Source: Foetidibacter luteolus (GTDB taxonomy: Bacteria > Bacteroidota > Bacteroidia > Chitinophagales > Chitinophagaceae). From it: 64,000 bases of DNA. Below, in pieces: positions 1 through 8,695 of this stretch. Each line of letters starts with the position of its first letter. Position 1 is the stretch's first letter. Both the position numbers and the translations under genes were made by a program. The notes under the pieces were generated by a model, which saw nothing but the letters and a program-made list of their open reading frames with translations, had not been told where the DNA came from and did no database searches. The DNA is taken from positions 91,577 to 155,576 of the forward strand of contig NZ_VVIP01000094.1 of NCBI RefSeq assembly GCF_009650435.1, written 5' to 3'.

Positions 1-780
1 CCTTTCCCGGCGGTTAAAGGCGTGTGGGACAGGCCTACCGTGGTTAATAACGTAGAAACACTCGCTGCTGTAGTGCCCATTATCAATATGGGCGGCGATG
101 AGTACGCCAAAATTGGCGTTGGCCGCTCAACAGGTACCAAGCTCATTTCGGCCTGTGGTAATATCAACAAGCCCGGTGTTTACGAGATAGACATGACCAT
201 TTCTGTGGAAGAATTTATCTACAGCGATGAATATTGTGGCGGTATTCCCAACGGAAAAAAACTAAAAGCATGTATTCCCGGCGGTTCTTCCGTGCCTATT
301 CTTCCCGCTAACCTGTTACTGAAAACGGCCAAAGGCGAAACCCGTTACATGAACTATGAAAGTCTTAGCGATGGTGGTTTTGCAACAGGCAGCATGATGG
401 GTAGCGGTGGCTTTATTGTGCTGGATGAAGACCAGTGTGTGGTGCGCAATACCCTAACGCTGGCAAGGTTTTACCGCCACGAAAGCTGCGGCCAATGTTC
501 ACCGTGCCGCGAAGGAACCGGCTGGATGGAAAAAATCCTCAAGAACATCGAATACGGCAAAGGCAAAATGAGCGATATAGATTTGTTGTGGGATATACAG
601 CGCAAGATAGAAGGCAATACCATTTGTCCGTTGGGCGATGCGGCTGCCTGGCCGGTGGCCGCGGCCATCAGGCATTTCAGGGATGAGTTTGAGTGGCATG
701 TGCTAAACCCTGAAGAAAGCCAGAGACGGAATTATGGCCTGGCGCATTACGCAGACGCAAGGGAGATAGTAGCGGCGTAA
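1..780 (+). CDS. nuoF: NADH-quinone oxidoreductase subunit F, C-terminal part (5' end outside window)
   Basis: NuoF is the NADH- and FMN-binding subunit of respiratory complex I; it takes electrons from NADH in the cytosol and passes them to the first iron-sulfur cluster. The frame is open from base 1, so the N-terminal NADH/FMN-binding part lies upstream of the window; a GTG at base 22 is internal, not the start. The visible part opens with a WDRPTVVNNVETLA stretch typical of the family. It then has ESCGQCSPCREG followed about 40 residues later by NTICPLGD, the four cysteines that hold the N3 [4Fe-4S] cluster. It is the first visible gene of a nuoF-N run on the plus strand. Family assignment is certain. 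Confidence 0.97.
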   Translation, partial: PFPAVKGVWDRPTVVNNVETLAAVVPIINMGGDEYAKIGVGRSTGTKLISACGNINKPGVYEIDMTISVEEFIYSDEYCGGIPNGKKLKACIPGGSSVPILPANLLLKTAKGETRYMNYESLSDGGFATGSMMGSGGFIVLDEDQCVVRNTLTLARFYRHESCGQCSPCREGTGWMEKILKNIEYGKGKMSDIDLLWDIQRKIEGNTICPLGDAAAWPVAAAIRHFRDEFEWHVLNPEESQRRNYGLAHYADAREIVAA

Positions 781-799
781 ATAGCTTCGCTATTTATGA

Positions 800-885
800 C
801 GATTTTTTTCCCGGCGATATTGCTACTATAAGGCTTTACTTGCGTCGCACTCTTGTACGGTTATAACATTACTCAGCAAGGTGCA
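800..885 (+). repeat. Dispersed intergenic repeat R1, copy between nuoF and nuoG
   Basis: The nuoF-nuoG gap (162 bases) holds a copy of a repeat found at least seven more times in the window. The shared parts are a TGCTACTAT block followed by TTGCGTCGCACTCTTGTAC. Other copies lie near 7013, 11043, 14200, 19530, 20305, 44240 and 60240. No reading frame is conserved in it. Confidence 0.6.
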
Positions 886-942
886 GCAGGTTTATAAAAT
901 AATAACAGGTTAAGTTCAACATCATTAAACATACGCGGAGCA

Positions 943-2058
943 ATGGCAGAAGGAGCACCATTATTCAAAGTAACCATAGACAACATTACGGTAGAGGTTC
1001 CTGCCGGAACCACTATCTTAAATGCTGCCCGTAAAATCGGCGGCGATGTGGCGCCTCCTGCTATGTGCTATTATAGCAAGTTGCAGGGCAGTGGCGGTAA
1101 ATGCCGTACCTGTTTGGTAGAAGTAAGCAAGGGTTCTGAAAAAGACCCCCGCCCAATGCCCAAGCTGGTGGCAAGCTGCAGAACTACGGTAATGGATGGC
1201 ATGGAAGTAAAAAACATCACCAGCCCTAAAGTTTTGGACGCAAGGGCCGGTGTGGTGGAATTTTTGTTGCTCAATCATCCCCTGGATTGCCCCATCTGCG
1301 ACCAGGCCGGCGAATGCCACCTGCAGGATTTAAGCTATGAACACGGCAAAGCCGGTACCCGCTACGAATTCCAGCGCCGCACCTTCCACAAACACGACCT
1401 GGGTGAGTACATCCAACTGCACATGACACGGTGTATCCTTTGCTATCGTTGCGTGTTTACGGCAGACCAACTTACTGCTAAAAGAGAACATGGCGTATTA
1501 GACCGTGGCGACCATGCGCAGATTGCTACATTTATAGAAAAGAATTTACAGAACGACTTTATTGGCAACGTAATTGACGTTTGTCCGGTTGGCGCTCTAA
1601 CCGATAAAACCTTCCGCTTTAAAAACCGTGTGTGGTTTACCAAACCGGTAGATGCGCACCGCGATTGCCCAAAATGCAGCGGCGAAGTACAACTGTGGAT
1701 GCGTGGAGATGAGGTATTTCGCATAACAGCAAGAAAAGATGAATGGGGCGAGATAAAAGATACCACACAAGGTAAGCCCGGCTGGATTTGTAACGAATGC
1801 CGCTTTGAAAAAAAACAGGTAAGCGACTGGGTAATTGAAGGGCCAAGTAAAGTAAACAGGCAATCTGTTATTTCTGCCAATCATTATGTAGGTGTTCAAA
1901 AACCTGGAGAGACTTTTGAAAATGTAATGGACGGCCGGCAGCCGAGGTTGTTTATGGACATACATAGTGTAAGCGAAGTAAATAAGCCGGAGATACAATT
2001 AAGTTTAATTGAAGGCCCGGCGCATTCGGATGATTTTGAAGTAAACAATAAAGATTAA
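943..2058 (+). CDS. nuoG: NADH-quinone oxidoreductase subunit G, short form without molybdopterin domain
   Basis: NuoG carries iron-sulfur clusters of the peripheral arm of complex I. The 371-residue protein has the ferredoxin-like N1b site (C42, C54, C57, C79), the N4 region (H112, C116, C119, C125) and the N5 set (C164, C167, C170, C214). After that come only two CxxC pairs (C242/C245 and C283/C286), which look like the start of a molybdopterin-oxidoreductase Fe4S4 region, and a short tail. The several-hundred-residue pseudo-molybdopterin domain of the E. coli protein is absent. I believe short forms are usual in Bacteroidota, so this is probably a lineage trait, not a truncation. The ATG lies 162 bases after nuoF, with a repeat in the gap. 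Confidence 0.95.
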   Translation: MAEGAPLFKVTIDNITVEVPAGTTILNAARKIGGDVAPPAMCYYSKLQGSGGKCRTCLVEVSKGSEKDPRPMPKLVASCRTTVMDGMEVKNITSPKVLDARAGVVEFLLLNHPLDCPICDQAGECHLQDLSYEHGKAGTRYEFQRRTFHKHDLGEYIQLHMTRCILCYRCVFTADQLTAKREHGVLDRGDHAQIATFIEKNLQNDFIGNVIDVCPVGALTDKTFRFKNRVWFTKPVDAHRDCPKCSGEVQLWMRGDEVFRITARKDEWGEIKDTTQGKPGWICNECRFEKKQVSDWVIEGPSKVNRQSVISANHYVGVQKPGETFENVMDGRQPRLFMDIHSVSEVNKPEIQLSLIEGPAHSDDFEVNNKD

Positions 2059-2070
2059 TACTTTCTTATA

Positions 2071-3120
2071 ATGACTCTACTTGCTTTTGACTGGCTTTAC
2101 CTTGTTGAGAAACTGGTTTTGATTGCGGTAATCATATCGGCTTCTTTGCTTATAGCTATGTATGCCACCTATTTTGAACGTAAAGTAGCGGCCTGGATGC
2201 AGGACAGGATAGGTCCTGACCGTGCAGGCCCGTTTGGAATACTTCAGCCATTGGCTGATGGTGGAAAATTGTTTTTCAAGGAGGAGATTATTCCTAATGC
2301 CGCTAATAAATGGTTGTTTATCCTTGGCCCTTGTATGGCAATGCTTACAGCCATGATGACCAGCGCGGTGATACCCTGGGGCAGCAAAATAGACTTAGGT
2401 GGAAGAGAAATTGCGCTGCAGATTGCAGACGTTAACATAGGAATGCTGTACATTTTCGGTGTAGTTAGCTTTGGTGTATACGGGATTATGATTGGTGGCT
2501 GGTCATCCAATAACAAATTTTCACTGATGGCCGCGTTGCGTGGCGCATCCCAGGTAATCAGTTATGAACTGGCGATGGGGCTTTCCCTGATTGCATTATT
2601 GATGTTAACAGGTTCTTTGAGCCTTAAAACTATTGTAGAGCAGCAAATGTCACACGGTAATTTATGGAATATAGCTTACCAGCCATTGGGCTTTTTTATA
2701 TTTTTTGTGTGCGCTTTGGCCGAGTGTAACCGTGCTCCTTTCGACTTACCGGAAGCCGAAAGTGAGCTAAACATGGGTTACCACCAGGAATATTCTTCCA
2801 TGAAGCTGGGCTTTTACCTGTTCGCAGAGTACATCAACATGTTTATCAGCAGCGCTATTATGGCTACGCTGTTCTTTGGCGGTTACGATGTGCCTTTCCT
2901 GGATGAAAGCACATTAAACCCCAACATTGCAGCTCTGATAGGTATTGCAGCTCTGCTGGCAAAAACGTTCTTTTTCATATTTGTGTTTATGTGGATACGC
3001 TGGACTTTGCCACGTTTTCGCTATGACCAATTGATGGATATAGGCTGGAAGAAACTGATACCGCTGGCGTTGGTGAATATGGTTATAACTGCTGTGGTAG
3101 TATTGTTGCGTCAAGGGTAG
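2071..3120 (+). CDS. nuoH: NADH-quinone oxidoreductase subunit H
   Basis: NuoH is the membrane subunit that joins the peripheral arm of complex I to the membrane arm and forms much of the quinone pocket. The 349-residue protein is a string of hydrophobic helices. It contains family motifs such as ERKVAAWMQDRIGPDRAG near residue 36 and AECNRAPFDLPEAESEL near residue 218, whose acidic residues are conserved in the quinone-linked proton path. Length is normal for the family. The ATG lies 12 bases after the nuoG stop, consistent with co-transcription. Confidence 0.98.
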   Translation: MTLLAFDWLYLVEKLVLIAVIISASLLIAMYATYFERKVAAWMQDRIGPDRAGPFGILQPLADGGKLFFKEEIIPNAANKWLFILGPCMAMLTAMMTSAVIPWGSKIDLGGREIALQIADVNIGMLYIFGVVSFGVYGIMIGGWSSNNKFSLMAALRGASQVISYELAMGLSLIALLMLTGSLSLKTIVEQQMSHGNLWNIAYQPLGFFIFFVCALAECNRAPFDLPEAESELNMGYHQEYSSMKLGFYLFAEYINMFISSAIMATLFFGGYDVPFLDESTLNPNIAALIGIAALLAKTFFFIFVFMWIRWTLPRFRYDQLMDIGWKKLIPLALVNMVITAVVVLLRQG

Positions 3121-3149
3121 GAGAGTGAAACACTACGCTTAAACGTCGC

Positions 3150-3225
3150 CCAAAGAACCGAACGATGAACGGATTGCGACGCAACGAAGATGCCATGGAA
3201 AACAATAGCCGGTATCAAAGTTTTT
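3150..3225 (+). repeat. Dispersed intergenic repeat R2, copy between nuoH and nuoI
   Basis: The stretch has GAACCGAACGATGAACG, then TTGCGACGCAACGAAG, then ATGCCATGGAAAA and a GGTATCA end. The same order recurs near 26126, 28685 (minus), 31336 and 40160 (minus). The core TTGCGACGCAA reads as an inverted repeat about its central A and is shared with repeat R1. It occupies most of the 207-base gap between nuoH and nuoI. Confidence 0.6.
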
Positions 3226-3262
3226 GGGCGATTTTAAAATTGGACGGTATAACCAATAAAAA

Positions 3263-3270
3263 TACTTTTG
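3263..3270 (+). promoter_or_regulatory. Candidate -7 box upstream of nuoI
   Basis: TACTTTTG matches the Bacteroidota -7 consensus TAnnTTTG and lies 58 bases before the nuoI ATG. A weak TTGG about 19 bases upstream could serve as the -33 element. It would give nuoI-N an internal promoter after the repeat-filled gap. The match is short, so chance is possible. Confidence 0.3.
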
Positions 3271-3327
3271 CGGGATAAGTGAAGAGGGATTTTATTACTG
3301 AACTTATAAATATTGCGGGATAACAGT

Positions 3328-3861
3328 ATGCAGTCATTAACAAACAGAGCAAAACCGGTTGACAGAAGGCCCATGAACTTCATGGAGCGTATGTACCTGC
3401 CTGCAGTGCTCAAGGGCATGTCTATTACTTTCAGCCACATGTTTAAGAAAGCGCCTACCGTAAGATATCCTGACGAAACAAGGCCCTTTAGCCCGGTATT
3501 CCGTGGCCTGCATGTACTTAACAGGGATGAAGAAGGCCGTGAACGCTGCACCGCCTGCGGGCTTTGTGCTGTTGCCTGCCCTGCAGAAGCCATTACCATG
3601 GAAGCGGCAGAACGCAAACAAGGCGAAGAGAACCTGTACCGTGAGGAGAAATATGCTGCGAAATACGAGATAAATATGCTGCGCTGTATTTTTTGCGGAT
3701 TGTGCGAAGAGGCTTGCCCCAAAGATGCCATTTACCTTAGTGAAACATTTGCGCCTTCTAATTTTGCGAGAAAAGGTTTCATCTATGGCAAGAAAGATTT
3801 ATTAATACCGGATCCAAAAACTGAAGCGGCAGATTTAGCAAAAGCAAAAGGGACTAACTAA
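3328..3861 (+). CDS. nuoI: NADH-quinone oxidoreductase subunit I
   Basis: NuoI carries clusters N6a and N6b, the last relay before N2, in the peripheral arm of complex I. Two ferredoxin motifs are intact: CTACGLCAVACP and CIFCGLCEEACP. I chose the ATG at 3328 (MQSLTNRAKP) over an in-frame TTG at 3313, because ATG is preferred and the extra five residues are not family-like. That gives 177 residues, a usual length. It follows nuoH after a 207-base gap that holds a repeat and a possible promoter. Confidence 0.95.
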   Translation: MQSLTNRAKPVDRRPMNFMERMYLPAVLKGMSITFSHMFKKAPTVRYPDETRPFSPVFRGLHVLNRDEEGRERCTACGLCAVACPAEAITMEAAERKQGEENLYREEKYAAKYEINMLRCIFCGLCEEACPKDAIYLSETFAPSNFARKGFIYGKKDLLIPDPKTEAADLAKAKGTN

Positions 3862-3957
3862 GTAATCATTGAGATAATGGGCTGACAAGCCAATGTGCCT
3901 GTAAAACTGCGGCACTAATTGGCAACATTGGCAAATCAGCAAACTGGCTAATTAATT

Positions 3958-4461
3958 ATGGGTACTACTCAAATACTATTCTGGTTTCTAACTGCCCTGG
4001 CGCTGCTTGGCGCTATCATGGTGCTGGTAAGTAAAAATCCTGTCCACAGCGTACTCTGGCTAATCGTGGTGTTCTTTGCCATTTCCGGACATTATATTTT
4101 GCTCAATGCGCAATTTCTCGCCATTGTTAACCTGATTGTTTATGCAGGGGCAATTATGGTACTCTTCCTGTTTGTGATAATGCTCATGAACCTAAATGCC
4201 GAAACCGAGCCGCAAAAGAGCATCTGGATGAAGTTTTTTGGAGTGGCTACCGGTGGCCTGCTGCTTTCTTTCTTCATTTCGTTTATCGTTTCATCTATTG
4301 ATTTAAAAAATAAAACCGCACAACTTAAAGAAGGTGATGTTGGCCTTATTAAAAACCTGGGTAAAGTGCTGTTTAGCGATTATGTGATACCGTTTGAAAT
4401 TGCCAGCATCTTGTTCTTAAGTGCTATGGTGGGCGCTGTTGTTATCGGTAAAAAAGATTAG
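3958..4461 (+). CDS. nuoJ: NADH-quinone oxidoreductase subunit J
   Basis: NuoJ is a small antiporter-unlike membrane subunit of complex I, with five expected transmembrane helices. The 167-residue protein is strongly hydrophobic. It carries the conserved region NPVHSVLWLIVVFFAISGHY (residues about 24-43) and the NLIVYAGAIMVLFLFVIML helix, which in known structures contains the pi-bulge next to the quinone channel. Position between nuoI and nuoK supports the call. Confidence 0.95.
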   Translation: MGTTQILFWFLTALALLGAIMVLVSKNPVHSVLWLIVVFFAISGHYILLNAQFLAIVNLIVYAGAIMVLFLFVIMLMNLNAETEPQKSIWMKFFGVATGGLLLSFFISFIVSSIDLKNKTAQLKEGDVGLIKNLGKVLFSDYVIPFEIASILFLSAMVGAVVIGKKD

Positions 4462-4514
4462 GCTCTTTCTTTCATCAGAAGAGCATTGTAATACATTTAA
4501 AATATTTTCAGGCT

Positions 4515-4850
4515 ATGCCTATTCAATATTATATAGCACTGGCTTCGGCTTTATTTTGTATTGGCGTGGTGGGGGTGCTCACCCGCAGAAACGCCATCAT
4601 CGTGTTTATGTGTATAGAGTTAATGCTTAACGCCGTAAACCTGTTGCTGGTTGCTTTTTCAAAAATGCATTATGCAAAAGCCGCTGCAGCCGGTGCTGTT
4701 ACCACTGCCGGTACGGAAGGGCAGTTGTTTGTATTCTTTATAATGGTGGTGGCAGCGGCGGAAGTAAGTGTGGGCTTGGCAATCATTGTAATGATGTACC
4801 GCAATGTTCACTCTGTGGATGTAAACTTTTTAAACAGGCTTAAAAATTAG
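4515..4850 (+). CDS. nuoK: NADH-quinone oxidoreductase subunit K
   Basis: NuoK is the small three-helix subunit related to MrpC, part of the first proton channel of complex I. The 111-residue protein has the family core VGVLTRRNAIIVFMCIELMLNA, whose helix glutamate is the conserved proton-path residue, and a second conserved acidic residue in the VVAAAEVSVGLAI helix. A poorly conserved alanine-rich loop sits between the last two helices. Start ATG lies 53 bases after nuoJ. Confidence 0.95.
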   Translation: MPIQYYIALASALFCIGVVGVLTRRNAIIVFMCIELMLNAVNLLLVAFSKMHYAKAAAAGAVTTAGTEGQLFVFFIMVVAAAEVSVGLAIIVMMYRNVHSVDVNFLNRLKN

Positions 4851-4903
4851 GATTGCCGCTTAAGCATGTTAACCCATGCTTCCGGCGCTATACCAACTGA
4901 TAT

Positions 4904-6814
4904 ATGAATAAACTGGTTTACCTGGTACCATTGTTTCCGTTAGCTGGTTTTTTGATTAACGGGCTTTTACGAAAATCATTGTCAAAAGGCATTATCGGCT
5001 TTATTGGCAGCGCGGCCATCTTAGCATCTTTCGTGGTAAGCCTGGTATTATTTTTCCAGGTAAAAGGCAGCGGCGCGGCCATACCTGTAGAGCCACTTTT
5101 CACTTTCATTAATGCGGATACTTTTAAAATAGATTTCGCTTTCCAGGTTGACCAACTTTCTTCCCTCTTTCTGTTGATTATAACCGGTGTAGGTTTCCTG
5201 ATACATGTTTATTCAGCAGCTTACATGCACGAAGAACCCGAACAACATGTCGGCCGCTATTTCGCTTACCTCAACCTTTTCGTGTTTTCCATGCTGTTGC
5301 TTGTTATGGGGGCCAACTATGTAATTATGTTCATCGGTTGGGAGGGCGTGGGCCTCTGTTCTTACCTGCTCATCGGTTACTGGTTTAAAAACAACGATTA
5401 CAACTACGCTGCCAAGAAGGCCTTCATCATGAACCGCATTGGCGACCTTGGCTTCCTGCTGGCAGTTTTCTGGTTGTTATCAAAACTGGGAACGGTTTCT
5501 TTTAACGAAGTTTTTCCGCAAGTATCACGGTTAACGCCCACTGATATTACAGGTATAACAGTTTTACTTTTTGTAGGCGCTATGGGTAAAAGTGCCCAGA
5601 TACCTTTGTACACCTGGTTGCCCGACGCTATGGCCGGCCCCACGCCGGTATCTGCCTTGATACATGCCGCCACCATGGTTACCGCCGGTATCTATATGGT
5701 TGCCCGAAGCAATGCGTTGTACTCGCTCAGCGAAGTGGCGCAGCACCTGGTTGCCATTGTGGGTATCGCCACGGCTTTATTATCTGCTACCATTGCCATC
5801 AAGCAAAACGATATTAAAAAAGTGCTGGCCTACTCTACCGTAAGCCAGTTGGGTTACATGTTCCTGGGCCTGGGTGTGGGCGCTTATACCGGCGCTGTGT
5901 TTCATGTAATGACGCATGCCTTCTTCAAAGCGCTCTTGTTCCTCGGCGCTGGTTCCGTTATTCATGCCATGCACCACGAGCAGGATATCCGCAACATGGG
6001 CGGGCTCAAAAAACACCTGCCTGCTACGCACTGGACTTTCCTCCTGGCCTGTATAGCTATCTCCGGTATCCCTCCGTTCAGCGGTTTCTTTTCCAAAGAC
6101 GAAATTCTTGCCGCGGCGTATGCACACAGCCCTGTTTACTGGGTGCTGGGTGTAATCGGCGCTGCTATGACGGCTTTCTACATGTTCCGGTTGTATGCTA
6201 CCACCTTCCTGGGGCAGTTTCGCGGCACGCATGAGCAGGAACACCACCTGCACGAAAGTCCCAAAGCCATGACTATCCCTTTGATAATACTTGCGGTATT
6301 AAGTGTTATCGGCGGTATGGTGGGCGTACCTGAAGTGCTGGGTGGCCATCATGAACTGCATGCTTTCCTGGCGCCGGTACTTACTACTGAAACTCATCAC
6401 GAAATCAGTCATTCTACCGAGTACGCTCTCATGGGTATATCAGTAGCTGTTGCCGCTGTTGCCATATTTATTGCAGTTAGCAAATACAGCAAAAAGCCCG
6501 AGCTGGGCGAGCCTGCCGGTTTTGGCAAAGTGCTGGCTGATAAATGGTATATAGATGAATTGTATAACAATATTATAGTTAAGCCGTTGGGCGCACTGGC
6601 CGGTGTGTTAAAGAACGTGGTGGAAAAATCAGGCATAGATGGTGCGGTAAATGGCGTTGGCCGTTTTGTAAAGTATTCTGCACGCCAGTTAAGGTTATTG
6701 CAGAGTGGCCAGGTGGGCGGTTACATTTTGTTTATGGTGTTGTCTATCGTGGTACTGTTTCTTTTGTTTTGGAATCAGGCCATGATTACCCAGTTCCTGA
6801 ATAAAATATTTTAG
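4904..6814 (+). CDS. nuoL: NADH-quinone oxidoreductase subunit L
   Basis: NuoL is the distal antiporter-like proton-pumping subunit of complex I. The 636-residue polytopic protein contains the N-terminal oxidoreductase segment (about residues 65-115) and the proton-antiporter core. Visible motifs are GWEGVGLCSYLLIGYW with the channel glutamate, KSAQIPLYTWLPDAMAGPTPVSALIHAATM, and a conserved histidine region FHVMTHAFFKALLFLGAGSVIHAMH. The C-terminal end holds the hydrophilic stretch and final helix expected from the lateral amphipathic helix form. It starts 53 bases after nuoK. Confidence 0.98.
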   Translation: MNKLVYLVPLFPLAGFLINGLLRKSLSKGIIGFIGSAAILASFVVSLVLFFQVKGSGAAIPVEPLFTFINADTFKIDFAFQVDQLSSLFLLIITGVGFLIHVYSAAYMHEEPEQHVGRYFAYLNLFVFSMLLLVMGANYVIMFIGWEGVGLCSYLLIGYWFKNNDYNYAAKKAFIMNRIGDLGFLLAVFWLLSKLGTVSFNEVFPQVSRLTPTDITGITVLLFVGAMGKSAQIPLYTWLPDAMAGPTPVSALIHAATMVTAGIYMVARSNALYSLSEVAQHLVAIVGIATALLSATIAIKQNDIKKVLAYSTVSQLGYMFLGLGVGAYTGAVFHVMTHAFFKALLFLGAGSVIHAMHHEQDIRNMGGLKKHLPATHWTFLLACIAISGIPPFSGFFSKDEILAAAYAHSPVYWVLGVIGAAMTAFYMFRLYATTFLGQFRGTHEQEHHLHESPKAMTIPLIILAVLSVIGGMVGVPEVLGGHHELHAFLAPVLTTETHHEISHSTEYALMGISVAVAAVAIFIAVSKYSKKPELGEPAGFGKVLADKWYIDELYNNIIVKPLGALAGVLKNVVEKSGIDGAVNGVGRFVKYSARQLRLLQSGQVGGYILFMVLSIVVLFLLFWNQAMITQFLNKIF

Positions 6815-6925
6815 GGCGCCTGCCGAAGGCACCGGGCTTTCCGCTGCTACTCCGGCACAGTAGCTAACGCACAGGACCCTCACCGGGGTATCCGCTGCAA
6901 TCCCTGGCGCGGGGGTGACGCAACG
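6815..6925 (+). repeat. Dispersed intergenic repeat R3, first copy (nuoL-nuoM gap)
   Basis: GGGCTTTCCGCTGCTACTCC begins the block, and CCTCACCGGGGTATCCGCT closes it about 60 bases later. Near-identical blocks occur at 16917 (minus), 25852 and 52694, and looser ones at 42855 and 49960. The nuoL-nuoM gap of 415 bases is filled by this repeat, an R1 copy and a short GC-rich stem; no gene is visible in it. Confidence 0.65.
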
Positions 6926-7012
6926 TAACAGGCACATACAGGGGCTTTGCTGAATAGAGAACAAAACCCTTCGTTTGCTCAGGGCAGGCTACTACAGCAA
7001 TTGATGAATCGA

Positions 7013-7078
7013 ATTGCCGCAGTACAAGAGTGCGACGCAACGATGCCACATAGTAATTGTGCTGCCGGGCTCATAAAA
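7013..7078 (-). repeat. Dispersed intergenic repeat R1 (minus orientation) in nuoL-nuoM gap
   Basis: GTACAAGAGTGCGACGCAACG is followed by a stretch ending GTGCTGCCGGGCTC. Read on the minus strand this matches the R1 order: CCCGGCAGC, then an ACTAT block, then GTTGCGTCGCACTC and TTGTAC. Confidence 0.6.
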
Positions 7079-7206
7079 AAGTTCATTGTAAAAGGAAAAT
7101 AATCAATCAGTTAACAAAGACCCTTTGTATGGGCGCTGGTTACACTATTGAATAAATATTTTTTCACAGGTTCTTAAACTCCTTGACAGTTTAAGAGCAC
7201 AACAAC

Positions 7207-7229
7207 ACTCCTTAAGGGGACGGGGGCTT
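7207..7229 (+). repeat. Short GC-rich element directly before nuoM
   Basis: CTCCTTAAGGGGACGGGGG sits immediately before the nuoM ATG. Similar CTCC(C/T)TT.AGGGG elements occur at 11126, 25770, 26230, 26957 and 28805, the last one also just before a start codon (leuB). They can form small stems around the central TTnA. Confidence 0.4.
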
Positions 7230-8660
7230 ATGATACCTCTTTTATTAATAGTTGTTCCATTTGTAGCGGGAATAATCGCTTTTTTTATCAAAGCTGGCAA
7301 CGCTGTTAAAGGCTGGAGCCTTGTGGCGGCTATTGCTTCGCTGGCTGTTGCACTGGCCGGTGTGTACAGCAAAGGCGCTGTTAATTACAACGCCACCTGG
7401 TTACCAACGCTCGGCAGCAGTTTCAGCCTAACCCTGGATGGCATGAGCAAGATGCTGGCTTTGTTAACCGCTATTGCTTTTCCCCTGGTGTTTGCCGCAA
7501 CCTGGAAGAACGAATATGCTAAACCCAACAGTTTTTACGGTTTAATGCTGCTGATGCAGGCTGGCCTTACCGGCGTATTCCTGGCATCAGATTTATTGTT
7601 GTTCTATTTCTTTTGGGAATTGGCCCTGATACCCGCTTATTTTCTTTGCAGCAAGTGGGGAGGTGAGAAACGTATACAGGTTACTTTTAAATTCTTTATC
7701 TACACATTCATTGGCTCGTTGCTAATGCTGGTTGGCATACTGTACCTGTATTTTCATACGGCGGGCAGTTCTTTTGCCTTGCAGGATATTTATAACGTAA
7801 AACTTGCAGCGGGGCCTCAAAATTTTGTTTTCTGGTTGTTCTTTATAGCGTTCGCCATAAAAATGCCCATTTTTCCTTTTCATACCTGGCAACCGGATAC
7901 TTACGAGCAGTCACCTACAGCCGTAACGATGATATTGAGCGGTGTAATGGTAAAGATGGGCATATTCGCGGTTATCCGCTGGCTGGTGCCGGTATTTCCG
8001 GAAGCGGTGGGCAAGTTTGATAACCTTATTATTATATTGTCCGTTATCGGCATGCTGTACGCATCGCTTATTGCCATCAGGCAGGATGATGTAAAACGCC
8101 TGGTTGCTTATTCCTCCATTGCGCATATCGGCCTGATGTGTGCCGCCATTTTCGCTGACCAAAAAGTTGGCCTGCAGGGTGTAATGGTGCAGATGTTCAA
8201 TCACGGTGTTAATGTAATAGGCTTATGGATTGTGGCGGATGCCATTGAACAGCAATTGGGCACACGAAAATTCAGCGAATTGGGCGGGCTTGCACAAAAG
8301 GCCCCAGGGTTAGCTATTCTGCTGGTAATAATGGCGCTGGCCAATGTAGCCCTGCCGCTTACCAACGCGTTTGTGGGAGAGTTCCTGATGTTTAATGGAC
8401 TGTTCAGGTACAATGCATGGATGGCGGCTATCGCAGGTATCAGCATTATACTGGCGGCGGTTTACACTTTAAACATGGTTCAGCGGATATTTTATGGTAA
8501 CACCACGCCGCTTACAGAAAATGCCAGGGATGCAGATGGTAATGTAAAACTGGTACTCGCCATTTTAACAGTTGTAATACTTGTTTTTGGTGTGTACCCC
8601 GAGCCAATTTTGAAACTGACCAATGATACTGTTGAGATAGTGCTTGCGAAACTGAAGTAA
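7230..8660 (+). CDS. nuoM: NADH-quinone oxidoreductase subunit M
   Basis: NuoM is the middle antiporter-like proton-pumping subunit of complex I. The 476-residue membrane protein shows the family signature DLLLFYFFWELALIPAYF with the channel glutamate, then KMPIFPFHTWQPDTYEQSPT, VAYSSIAHIGLM and a lysine-bearing DDVKRLVAYSS segment. Length is normal. It follows nuoL after a long repeat-bearing gap and leads into nuoN 35 bases downstream. Confidence 0.98.
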   Translation: MIPLLLIVVPFVAGIIAFFIKAGNAVKGWSLVAAIASLAVALAGVYSKGAVNYNATWLPTLGSSFSLTLDGMSKMLALLTAIAFPLVFAATWKNEYAKPNSFYGLMLLMQAGLTGVFLASDLLLFYFFWELALIPAYFLCSKWGGEKRIQVTFKFFIYTFIGSLLMLVGILYLYFHTAGSSFALQDIYNVKLAAGPQNFVFWLFFIAFAIKMPIFPFHTWQPDTYEQSPTAVTMILSGVMVKMGIFAVIRWLVPVFPEAVGKFDNLIIILSVIGMLYASLIAIRQDDVKRLVAYSSIAHIGLMCAAIFADQKVGLQGVMVQMFNHGVNVIGLWIVADAIEQQLGTRKFSELGGLAQKAPGLAILLVIMALANVALPLTNAFVGEFLMFNGLFRYNAWMAAIAGISIILAAVYTLNMVQRIFYGNTTPLTENARDADGNVKLVLAILTVVILVFGVYPEPILKLTNDTVEIVLAKLK

Positions 8661-8695
8661 GCGTTTGGTAATTTAAAGAATAGCTTTAGCGAAAT

